A model generated the notes under the pieces. It searched no databases. It was not told the origin of the DNA and saw nothing but the letters and a program-made list of their open reading frames with translations. From Fluviicola sp. (GTDB lineage Bacteria; Bacteroidota; Bacteroidia; Flavobacteriales_D; Crocinitomicaceae), in NCBI GenBank assembly GCA_017983675.1, contig JAGOAZ010000001.1, forward strand, positions 41,113 through 105,112: a DNA stretch of 64,000 nucleotides. Reading direction: 5' to 3'. A program made the position numbers and the translations under genes. Each line of letters begins with the position of its first letter. The first letter of the stretch is position 1. Of the stretch, positions 28,063 through 36,794 are shown piece after piece.

Positions 28063-30190
28063 AATATCGTTTTTTCTAATCTTAAATCAAACCACAACCA
28101 CAGCCTAAGACACTCCGCACAAGCATCTAATATCGTTTTTTCTAATCTTAAATCAAACCACAACCTTTTTAGATTATTAATTATTATAGCTGTTAATATC
28201 GTTTTTTCTAATCTTAAATCAAACCACAACATGGTGAACAACCAACCAAAAACATATTTAATATCGTTTTTTCTAATCTTAAATCAAACCACAACTACCG
28301 TACCACAATTAGCCGAAGGATTGGGAATATCGTTTTTTCTAATCTTAAATCAAACCACAACTCGAGGTGTTGAGTATCTTGATAAAAACCAAATATCGTT
28401 TTTTCTAATCTTAAATCAAACCACAACTATGCGTACTTTAAAGACAATAACCACTTTAATATCGTTTTTTCTAATCTTAAATCAAACCACAACTATCCAA
28501 CCAAGCAACCTGTACCAGCGAAGAATATCGTTTTTTCTAATCTTAAATCAAACCACAACCTTTCTTTTTACCTAAATACTACTGTTTTCAATATCGTTTT
28601 TTCTAATCTTAAATCAAACCACAACTATTACTCCTGAAACATACGAGAAAATCAAAATATCGTTTTTTCTAATCTTAAATCAAACCACAACTTGGCTATT
28701 GCTTGTCACGATTACGATTTAATATCGTTTTTTCTAATCTTAAATCAAACCACAACTTCACGTATGGCAACATTGCAATACGAATTAATATCGTTTTTTC
28801 TAATCTTAAATCAAACCACAACTAACTGTAACAGATCCATTATAACACCCAGAATATCGTTTTTTCTAATCTTAAATCAAACCACAACTTGTAGTATGAT
28901 ATCTGTTGCAATGGATGGAATATCGTTTTTTCTAATCTTAAATCAAACCACAACTATTCACCCGTTACTGAGCAACTATCCAAAAATATCGTTTTTTCTA
29001 ATCTTAAATCAAACCACAACTATGCTACTTCTTATATTCCTACTACTTCTAATATCGTTTTTTCTAATCTTAAATCAAACCACAACTCGTAATTGCATAA
29101 GGAAACTCGCACCTGTAATATCGTTTTTTCTAATCTTAAATCAAACCACAACTTTGAAATTAGTAATGCGTTGGCTTCCCAAAATATCGTTTTTTCTAAT
29201 CTTAAATCAAACCACAACTATTTCGTTCAAGTAACCACACAAATCATTAATATCGTTTTTTCTAATCTTAAATCAAACCACAACTGATTAGTTTATACGA
29301 TTACCAACAAAAATAATATCGTTTTTTCTAATCTTAAATCAAACCACAACTGTTTATAGCCTTATTTTTAGTCTTAATCGAATATCGTTTTTTCTAATCT
29401 TAAATCAAACCACAACTCAACTTCAATTGCATGTGCCTTTTCTTTTAATATCGTTTTTTCTAATCTTAAATCAAACCACAACTATCGGATTGGAAGCAAA
29501 AAAAGGTGGTGAAATATCGTTTTTTCTAATCTTAAATCAAACCACAACCGTTGCATGAGTGCCATGTTATCTTCTTTTAATATCGTTTTTTCTAATCTTT
29601 AATCAAACCACAACTGTTGATGATAACTGGAGCAACATTTTTACAATATCGTTTTTTCTAATCTTTAATCAAACCACAACGTTGAAATACCTTCATTTGT
29701 TACTTTTAACAATATCGTTTTTTCTAATCTTTAATCAAACCACAACTTTGGACGAATATCAAAATGATTTGGATGAAATATCGTTTTTTCTAATCTTTAA
29801 TCAAACCACAACTCATATCGCCCATAACTGCAAAAAAGTAAAAATATCGTTTTTTCTAATCTTTAATCAAACCACAACCAATAGAACTAAGAGTCGTAGT
29901 AACCGATTAATATCGTTTTTTCTATCCCGACACTTCGGGATTAATCAAACCACAGCACCTATGCACAAATCAAAACACGAACACTTAATATCGTTTTTTC
30001 TATCCCGACACTTCGGGATTAATCAAACCAAAACTTAAATTCCATAACTCATTAAAATTTTGCTAATATCGTTTTTTCTATCCCGACACTTCGGGATTAA
30101 TCAAACCACAACTCAAGCGGTGCGATTGTTCCGTATAATTTTAATATCGTTTTTTCTATCCCGACACTTCGGGATTAAATAAACCTCAAT
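28063..30190 (-). CRISPR. Type II-C CRISPR array, 32 repeats and 31 spacers
   Basis: On the + strand each repeat begins AATATCG and ends CCACAAC. I count 32 repeats with 31 spacers of 30 nt (two may be 29). Repeats 1-23 are 36 nt with CTTAAATC in the middle; repeats 24-28 (29579-29878) are 36 nt with CTTTAATC; repeats 29-32 (29909 on) are 48 nt. The last repeats carry private point changes (CACAGC at 29951, CAAAAC at 30029, CTCAAT at 30185), which marks the right side as the old end. The tracrRNA anti-repeat is + strand, so crRNAs are read from the minus strand (GTTGTGG first). Since repeat plus spacer is 66 nt, long false reading frames run through the array. Confidence 0.97.
29909..30190 (-). 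repeat. Four 48-nt palindrome-bearing CRISPR repeats
   Basis: Repeats at 29909-29956, 29987-30034, 30065-30112 and 30143-30190 keep the first 16 and last 16 bases of the ordinary repeat, but the central 4 bases (ATCT) are replaced by TCCCGACACTTCGGGA, a 6-bp perfect stem with a 4-nt loop. The fourth is degenerate at its outer end. Confidence 0.95.
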
Positions 30191-30266
30191 TTAATGGGCT
30201 AAAATCCGAAAAACTGTGCTTGGTTGAGCTGTTTAATTTTTTGAAAAACTGTATGTCAATGAACTT

Positions 30267-30500
30267 TTAAAAATTTTGTCTGCCAATGATGGTGACGATT
30301 TCAATTTCATCAATTTTATATTGAATTAAATTATGTCAACACCACAAACACAATATTTTTCTATATTTTAATAACTTGTAACCATAGAAAATACAAGTGG
30401 ATATTAAGAGTTTTTATCTAACTATTTGCTTGTATTTATCCAAAAAAGTGAGCACCAAATACATATATTCTAATAACATCGCCTTCTGCCTCTGTAGACA
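30267..30500 (-). pseudogene. Broken parE toxin downstream of parD
   Basis: Reading the minus strand just after parD, in a frame overlapping its end, gives YKLSTEAEGDVIRIYVFGAHFFG, a typical ParE N-terminus, then a stop and IQAN (compare FGVLQA in the other copy). Further on, EKYCVCGVDII is followed by a frameshift and then QYKIDEIEIVTIIGRQNF with a stop at 30267. The middle of the toxin is eroded by stops and probably a deletion. The original operon order parD-parE with overlapping ends is still visible. Confidence 0.8.
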
Positions 30501-30502
30501 AC

Positions 30503-30748
30503 TTATAAAGATATATTGAAACACTTTTTTATTTCTTCAAAAAGTTCCTCTTTTGTTTTTGTACTATACCCACTATTTTCGGCTTTTATTAGCTTCATAC
30601 GAACAAAATCATTATGTGCATCGCGTTCTATTGCTTGTTTGATTAAATAATTTATAGCTTCACTTTTGCTGGTAAATTCTTCCTTTGCTACTTGTTCTTT
30701 TAACCATTCATCGTTTTGATTGGCTAAAGTGATGCTTTGTCGTACCAT
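30503..30748 (-). CDS. ParD-like ribbon-helix-helix antitoxin
   Basis: The 81-aa protein starts VRQSITLANQNDEWLKEQV, the N-terminal beta strand and helix of ParD/CopG antitoxins, continues with SKSEAINYLIKQAIER, and ends in a charged toxin-binding tail (KTKEELFEEIKKCF). The coding frame is intact although the parE after it is broken, so it is an orphan antitoxin. It lies between the old end of the CRISPR array and cas9, 38 nt downstream of cas9 and on the same strand. Confidence 0.85.
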   Translation of the reverse strand: MVRQSITLANQNDEWLKEQVAKEEFTSKSEAINYLIKQAIERDAHNDFVRMKLIKAENSGYSTKTKEELFEEIKKCFNISL

Positions 30749-30786
30749 ATTAAAAAGATTTAGTAGTGTAAGTTTACACCAAATAA

Positions 30787-33700
30787 TTAAAATTTAAAAT
30801 CAATTTTCCCTGAAGAGTGTAAAATAAAGTCTTGTCCTTCAAAAATAGCTTTAACATTACTCAAACTAATTCTCAGTTTTTGAACAGGTTTTTCGAAGTT
30901 TACTGAGGATTCTTTCATTAAATCCTTATCAGCACCTCCTTGTGCATGGTGTCTTAATTGAATTCTACCATCACTTTCAAATTGTGTAATTTTAAATAAC
31001 CTCTTATTTATATCAGTTTTTGAAAGTTTTTTTATTTCTTCTGCTGAGTTTTCATAAAATAAAGCCATTTGATTTACTCGCAAAACTTTTGACAAAGGTA
31101 TAAGAATGGTTTCTTTTTTATTATCTATTTCGATGTTTTCCTCAACAGGGATTTCTAATTTAGATTTTCCTTGATTATGTTTTGCCAAATCAAATGCTGA
31201 AATAGTCTTATACTTTTGAATTCTTTTACCTTTATTATCAACTGTTTCATAAATTGCCATTGCAAAAATATTTTCTAAAGTAGCATAATAATGTTCCTTG
31301 TATTCTTTTCGTTTACCTTGTGAAACGTGACTTTGAGATTTAATTTTCGGTAAATTTTTGTTACTGGTTTTTACTCTTATTTTTTTAATCAGCATTTCTT
31401 TTATTTCATTACCCTTGCCATCTTTTTCACTTGGTAATAAAATCCAACCTTCTGGAGTTTTGATGTTTTTTAAACCGTGTTTTAAAATTCTATTTTTGAT
31501 TCCATCATCAACAATAGTATTTACTTCAGCATCTGTAAATGCATTTGTTACAGGTTTTCTAATAACAAACCAAATTTCTTTTTCTTCATTATCGTTTTCT
31601 CTTTCAATTGCGCCATAAAAGGTATCTTTATGAAGTGAAGCTCTTATTCCTTGACCTTTTTCATATATTATATTTCCTGTTTTATCAAATTGAATTTTAT
31701 TTCTTTTACGTAATTTTTTTATGGTTTGCTTTTCTATTTTATCTTTGTGATTGTGAACCACAATAATGTTTTCCTTCAACTTATTCACATCCTCTGTGAA
31801 AGTTTGCCAAGGTTTTCCAATTTTAAATTTATCTTGATACCTATTTTCTTCTGATTCCTTATAGGCTTCTGCCAAACCATCACGAATACTTTTATCCATA
31901 CAGGTTAAAACTACTGCATCGATGGCATGATGATAATGATAATTTCTATCTTTAATACCTAAACCCCATGATTTTCTGACATCTGCAACCATTGTCCCTT
32001 TTGCAGGGAAAACTTTATAAAATAATGATTTTAAAAACAGTTCTGAATATTTAGTTATTATCCCTGTATCGACTAATTGGCTATTTTTAAAGTTTGGTTT
32101 TATTTCTGTTGCTGTAAAACGATACACTTTTTGTTTCCAATAATCTAATTCCAACTTTAAATAATGACGTTGCTGTATAGCGCTATTTTTTTGCTCAACG
32201 GTACTAGCAACTTTTGAAAAATATTTTTGTTGATCAATTTTTTCTTCTAATTCATCAATCTTTTTTTGCCAATCTTTGATGTTATTTATGAAGTTTAGTT
32301 TATAATTTCCTTCATTTATTTCCTGAGGTATTCTATTTCCTTTAATTTGATTAAAGGCTTTATGGGCTAATGTTTTATTAGCTAGCGAATTATCAAATGA
32401 TTTGCTACGAGGAAATGTATGTTCTATATCAAATTCAGGATTTGAACCAATTAATTTTTCACAATTAATTGTATTATTTGTATAGAAACATATACCGTTT
32501 TGTTCTTGACATAATCTATATTTAAGGACATCCATTTCTGTTACTTTAGAGTTGGTGACTTTTGCAAGCTCTTCAAGTTTTTCTCGATATTTTTTATTTT
32601 CATTTTCACGCTCACGCTGCCATCTTTCTATTGCGAGTCGTTTATTTTTATCGTTTAATTCTCGAGCTAATTCTATAATAATTTCAGTGTCAGCTGCAAT
32701 TTTCTTCTCTTTTAATAACGTATTTACAAGATTTCTTAAATAAAACAAAGTTCGCATTGCCATAGGATTTTTAATGGATTTTGTAAATGGCAATCCTAAT
32801 AAATTATCTTGGCTTTGCGGATAAGCATCCATTGCAGAGGGATGATACAATTTATCTGCTTGCTCTTTTGAAACTTTATAATTTTGAATTAAAAAATCTT
32901 TTATTTTTTCGTCAACTCTTGGTTTTAATAACAAATAATTCCCATTTCTTCTTTCTTGAAGTTGTTTTTGAAAAGTAATTTCAACCTCATTCAATAAATC
33001 ATTTTTAGTTTCGTCAGATATTTTTTCCCATTCGTACTTACCATAAAATAATTTGGTTTTTTCATTTACATTTTTTTTGTCTATTTCATCTAAAATATAA
33101 TCCAAATGGGAATTATCATATTCTTTTATAAAATCTCTAACAAGATCATTTACAATATCAATTTTTAGTGTTTCTGCTTTATAATTTGAAATAATATCAA
33201 TAATAGAATTTTGAATGGACTCTTTGTTGGCTTCCCATTTATCATTTCCAATTATGGCATCAATATTAGCAAAGAAAACAGCATAAGGGTAAATTATTTT
33301 GTTTTCCAAAAACGGCAATATCTTTCCAATAGCTTTTTTACTCAATGAAGAATAGCCTTGTTTCAAATTAATAGCTTCATAATAATTGACTTTCTCTTCT
33401 GAAATATCAAATCTATCTCTAATAAAGCTTTTCACTTTTTCTGATGTTACGTCATTTACAAAATCTCCCGAGAAAAATAAAGCATGCCATAATTCATCTA
33501 CTAACCCATCTGCTGTTTTATTGTCTTGCTTTTTGTATTTTGAAATAATTATTTTTTTACAATCAGTCCAATCATCGGCATCAAACACCTCTATTAATTT
33601 ACTGATTGTTGGACTACCCACAATAGGATATTTATCATTATAATTAAACTCAAATACCAAACTTTTCTTTTTTGCTGCCGTATTTATGCTTTTTGAAATA

Positions 33701-34671
33701 TCTAAAAACTTAAAATTCTTAGCGCTAACTCTATAAAATTTATCCATAGCTATTTTATAATACTCTGGATATTCTGAAAGAAATACAAACTTATCGTTTT
33801 TTCTTTCTTTAATCTTGATGGAATTCAAATATTGAAACATTCTGAATTCTTCAAATAATGGATGACTTATTGGACAACGAGTTTTGGTTTTCTCTAAAGT
33901 ACATTTTCCAACCGATTCTTTTTGTGATTTTAAAGGTCTTTGAAAAAATATTGCATCAAAAAAACTATCAGCTAATTCTTTACTAACATTTTGTGCTTTC
34001 ATCAATATATTAAACTCCTCTACATAACTAATTCTTGAAGAATTCACTTCTTGGTCATCTGCACTAAATTTTGTTTTTCTTACTTTTTTATCATTTTGAA
34101 GTAAATCAAAATAATATTCTCCTAAAGTTTTAAAACCATTTTGTCCTAAAATTTCTTGTTCTTTTTTGTATTGTTCTAAATCTTTACCAGCATCTGCATC
34201 CTTTCTTCCACTTTTAAATCCTCGTCGTTGACATAGATGATATAATGCCCTTCCTAATTCTTGCTTCGAAACTATCTTATTTACAGCTTTTGCTCTAATT
34301 TCATAAGGATTAATCCTTAACCATTCTGAGAATTCAAAATTGGTTATTGGATATTTCATTTCATGACCTTTTTTATATTCAGACCAAATTATCAATTCAT
34401 CCATTATTAATGGACAAAAACCGTTTTCTATTAATAATTTTAATAAATCGGTTTTTCTTTTTTTTCTCCTTCTATAAAGTTTTCTTGATGATCTATGTTT
34501 TGTTCGTTCGGACGCTAAAGAAAACTCAACTCCTTTTTCTTCGCCAACACCTTGTGGAAATACAATGACATTTGCATCAACTATTTGATTTCCTATTTTA
34601 CTCGTGTCTCGAATCGCCCAACCAATAGAGTTGGTTCCAAGATCTAACCCTAATATTTTTTGACTTTTCAT
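30787..34671 (-). CDS. cas9: Cas9 nuclease, type II-C
   Basis: The 1294-aa protein shows all Cas9 landmarks: RuvC-I GLDLGTNSIGWA with Asp10, an Arg-rich bridge helix (RSSRKLYRRRKKRK, about 60-75), RuvC-II IIIELARELND with Glu667, an HNH domain FDIEHTFPRSKSFDNSL with His751 and following Asn residues, and RuvC-III HHAIDA (914-919, Asp918). The C-terminal PAM-interacting part ends HSSGKIDFKF. All catalytic residues are present, so cleavage activity is expected. No csn2 or cas4 is present, which fits type II-C. It is encoded opposite to cas1-cas2, beyond the array, and divergent from the tracrRNA. Confidence 0.97.
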   Translation of the reverse strand: MKSQKILGLDLGTNSIGWAIRDTSKIGNQIVDANVIVFPQGVGEEKGVEFSLASERTKHRSSRKLYRRRKKRKTDLLKLLIENGFCPLIMDELIIWSEYKKGHEMKYPITNFEFSEWLRINPYEIRAKAVNKIVSKQELGRALYHLCQRRGFKSGRKDADAGKDLEQYKKEQEILGQNGFKTLGEYYFDLLQNDKKVRKTKFSADDQEVNSSRISYVEEFNILMKAQNVSKELADSFFDAIFFQRPLKSQKESVGKCTLEKTKTRCPISHPLFEEFRMFQYLNSIKIKERKNDKFVFLSEYPEYYKIAMDKFYRVSAKNFKFLDISKSINTAAKKKSLVFEFNYNDKYPIVGSPTISKLIEVFDADDWTDCKKIIISKYKKQDNKTADGLVDELWHALFFSGDFVNDVTSEKVKSFIRDRFDISEEKVNYYEAINLKQGYSSLSKKAIGKILPFLENKIIYPYAVFFANIDAIIGNDKWEANKESIQNSIIDIISNYKAETLKIDIVNDLVRDFIKEYDNSHLDYILDEIDKKNVNEKTKLFYGKYEWEKISDETKNDLLNEVEITFQKQLQERRNGNYLLLKPRVDEKIKDFLIQNYKVSKEQADKLYHPSAMDAYPQSQDNLLGLPFTKSIKNPMAMRTLFYLRNLVNTLLKEKKIAADTEIIIELARELNDKNKRLAIERWQRERENENKKYREKLEELAKVTNSKVTEMDVLKYRLCQEQNGICFYTNNTINCEKLIGSNPEFDIEHTFPRSKSFDNSLANKTLAHKAFNQIKGNRIPQEINEGNYKLNFINNIKDWQKKIDELEEKIDQQKYFSKVASTVEQKNSAIQQRHYLKLELDYWKQKVYRFTATEIKPNFKNSQLVDTGIITKYSELFLKSLFYKVFPAKGTMVADVRKSWGLGIKDRNYHYHHAIDAVVLTCMDKSIRDGLAEAYKESEENRYQDKFKIGKPWQTFTEDVNKLKENIIVVHNHKDKIEKQTIKKLRKRNKIQFDKTGNIIYEKGQGIRASLHKDTFYGAIERENDNEEKEIWFVIRKPVTNAFTDAEVNTIVDDGIKNRILKHGLKNIKTPEGWILLPSEKDGKGNEIKEMLIKKIRVKTSNKNLPKIKSQSHVSQGKRKEYKEHYYATLENIFAMAIYETVDNKGKRIQKYKTISAFDLAKHNQGKSKLEIPVEENIEIDNKKETILIPLSKVLRVNQMALFYENSAEEIKKLSKTDINKRLFKITQFESDGRIQLRHHAQGGADKDLMKESSVNFEKPVQKLRISLSNVKAIFEGQDFILHSSGKIDFKF

Positions 34672-34713
34672 ACTTATTTTTTAATGTCGTCTATTTTTTT
34701 CCTTTTTTTTAAT

Positions 34714-34721
34714 TATGTTTG
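34714..34721 (+). promoter_or_regulatory. tracrRNA promoter box
   Basis: TATGTTTG is an exact TAnnTTTG -7 box and lies about 6 nt before the first bases of the anti-repeat region, where the tracrRNA start is expected. Confidence 0.65.
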
Positions 34722-34726
34722 CTTCA

Positions 34727-34816
34727 GATTAAAAAATTCTAATCTTTAATCTTATCACAATAAGGCTATATGCCGTAGATGAAAATCTTTAGTCCTGCTT
34801 CGGTGGGACTTTTTTT
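34727..34816 (+). ncRNA. tracrRNA for the Cas9 locus
   Basis: TTCTAATCTTTAATC at 34737-34751 is the exact complement of the crRNA stretch GATTAAAGATTAGAA, and the following CTTATCACAA partly matches the repeat's CAAACCACAAC end. Downstream come a short nexus-like stem (GGC TATAT GCC, 34763-34773) and a terminator hairpin AGTCC TGC TTCG GTG GGACT (34791-34810) with a T run. A promoter box lies just upstream. Size about 90 nt. It is divergent from cas9. The pairing fixes crRNA polarity as minus strand. Confidence 0.88.
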
Positions 34817-34890
34817 ATAAAAAAACGGTAAGAAAATTATAGGTATGTTAGTGATTACAATAATAAGTATTTCTAATTCTTTTTCCAAAA

Positions 34891-34920
34891 AAAACCGACA
34901 CGTTAGACGCATCGGTTTTT
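34891..34920 (-). terminator. glmS terminator
   Basis: AACCGA and TCGGTT form a stem flanked by A and T runs, 26 nt beyond the glmS stop on the minus strand. The symmetrical A/T flanks may also stop read-through from the tracrRNA side. Confidence 0.7.
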
Positions 34921-34945
34921 TGAAAAAATTTGATAATATTATTGC

Positions 34946-36790
34946 TTACTCCACCGTTACCGACTTCGCTAAATTACGAGGTTGATCGACATTACAGCCA
35001 CGCATAACGGCAATGTGGTAACTCAATAATTGGAATGGAATTGTAGCTAAAAGCGGTACTAAAAATTCGTTTGTTTCAGGAATTTCAATGACATGATCAG
35101 CCATTTCTTTTACTTGCACATCGCCTTCTGTAACGATGGCAATAACTTTTCCTTTTCGTGCTTTTACTTCTTGAATATTCGAAACCACTTTTTCGTATGA
35201 ATTTCCTTGCGTAGCAATCACAAAAATCGGCATGTTTTCGTCGATTAATGCAATTGGTCCGTGCTTCATTTCTGCTGCAGGATAACCTTCTGCGTGGATG
35301 TAAGAGATTTCTTTCAATTTCAATGCACCTTCTAATGCAACTGGGAAAGAGCTTCCTCTACCAAGGTACAAAGCATTTGCTGCATCTTTGTATTCGTGTG
35401 CAATTTTTTCAATCAACGCATCACTTGCTAATACTTCTTTTACTTTTTCTGGAATTGCTTCTAATTCAGCTAACAACGTTCTAAAAGTTGTTTCACTGAT
35501 TGTTCCTTTTTTATGTGCTAATGAAAGCGCCATCAACGTCAAAACAGTCACCTGAGCAGTGAACGCTTTTGTCGATGCAACACCGATTTCTGGTCCAGCA
35601 TGTGTGTACGAACCGGCATCGGTGATACGCGAAATAGATGAACCAACAACGTTACAAATTCCAAGAATTGTTGCGCCTTTTGATTTCGCTAATTCCAATG
35701 CAGCTAATGTATCTGCTGTTTCACCCGATTGCGAAATTGCAATGACAACATCGTTTTCGTTCAGAATCGGATTTCTATAACGGAATTCACTAGCGTATTC
35801 AACTTCCACATTGATGCGTGCTAAGTCTTCAATCAAATATTCGCCCACTAATCCAGCGTGCCATGAAGTACCACAAGCAACAATAATCAAGCGATTTGCA
35901 TTGATCATTTTTTGTTCGTAATCGCGAATACCACCAAGTGTTACCCAAGCTTCTTCAGCGTTCAAACGACCTCTGAAACAATCGTGGATAGAACGTGGTT
36001 GTTCGTTAATTTCTTTGAGCATAAAGTGCTCGTATCCTCCTTTTTCAAGCGCTTCTAATTCTAATTCTAATTGTTGGAAAAACGGTGTGCGTTCTTGGTC
36101 GGCGATATTGTACAGTTTTAACCCGTCTTCTAAATCCAACACCGCAATTTCTTCGTCATCCAAGTAAACTACCTTCTTTGTGAACTCAACGATTGGAGTT
36201 GCATCTGATGCCAAGTAAAAATCACCTTCTGCGCCAATTCCAACCACCAACGGACTACTTTTACGCGCAGCTACTAATCGGTTTGGGAAATCAGATGAAA
36301 TAGCAACAATGGCATAAGCTCCGTGAACCTGTGTTAATGCTAAACGCAAAGCTTCACCAAACCAAACGTTTTCTTTTTTGCTAATATAATCAACTAAGTG
36401 AACAATAACTTCGGTATCTGTTTCACTTTTGAACACATATCCTTGGTTTTGTAATTCACGTTTTAGTACGTCGTAATTTTCAATAATTCCATTGTGAATC
36501 AATGCGATTTTTCCATCCATTGAAACGTGCGGGTGTGCATTTGTATCAGTAGGTTCGCCGTGAGTAGCCCAACGTGTATGGCCAATTCCAGCATGTCCTA
36601 AGATATCTTTATCAGCTGCAAATTCTTCCAGGTTACTAACTTTCCCTGCTTTTTTATAAACGTTTAAATTTCCATCGTGTAACAAGGCAACGCCAGCGCT
36701 GTCATATCCACGATATTCTAATCTTTTTAAGCCTTTTACTACAATTGGGTAGGCTTCTTTTTTTCCGATGTAAGCAACAATTCCACACAT
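34946..36790 (-). CDS. glmS: Glutamine-fructose-6-phosphate aminotransferase
   Basis: The 614-aa protein begins MCGIVAYIG, with Cys2 as the N-terminal nucleophile of the glutaminase domain, followed by RLEYRGYDSAG and HTRWATHGEP. Two SIS sugar-isomerase domains follow (about 290-430 and 460-600), ending in the conserved DQPRNLAKSVTVE. It makes glucosamine-6-phosphate for cell wall and lipid A. Only 4 nt separate it from the upstream DUF4270 gene, so they share a transcript. Confidence 0.97.
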   Translation of the reverse strand: MCGIVAYIGKKEAYPIVVKGLKRLEYRGYDSAGVALLHDGNLNVYKKAGKVSNLEEFAADKDILGHAGIGHTRWATHGEPTDTNAHPHVSMDGKIALIHNGIIENYDVLKRELQNQGYVFKSETDTEVIVHLVDYISKKENVWFGEALRLALTQVHGAYAIVAISSDFPNRLVAARKSSPLVVGIGAEGDFYLASDATPIVEFTKKVVYLDDEEIAVLDLEDGLKLYNIADQERTPFFQQLELELEALEKGGYEHFMLKEINEQPRSIHDCFRGRLNAEEAWVTLGGIRDYEQKMINANRLIIVACGTSWHAGLVGEYLIEDLARINVEVEYASEFRYRNPILNENDVVIAISQSGETADTLAALELAKSKGATILGICNVVGSSISRITDAGSYTHAGPEIGVASTKAFTAQVTVLTLMALSLAHKKGTISETTFRTLLAELEAIPEKVKEVLASDALIEKIAHEYKDAANALYLGRGSSFPVALEGALKLKEISYIHAEGYPAAEMKHGPIALIDENMPIFVIATQGNSYEKVVSNIQEVKARKGKVIAIVTEGDVQVKEMADHVIEIPETNEFLVPLLATIPFQLLSYHIAVMRGCNVDQPRNLAKSVTVE

Positions 36791-36794
36791 ACTA

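Noticed and set aside
28231..30038. Long reading frames with repeated ISFFLILNQTTT on the + strand and LWFDLRLEKTI on the - strand
   Set aside because: They arise because repeat plus spacer is 66 nt, divisible by three. They are CRISPR array, not repeat proteins.
30241..30500. Interval between the array and parD as a crRNA leader
   Set aside because: Translation of the minus strand shows parE remnants through most of it, and no promoter box was seen; the adjacent repeat is degenerate.
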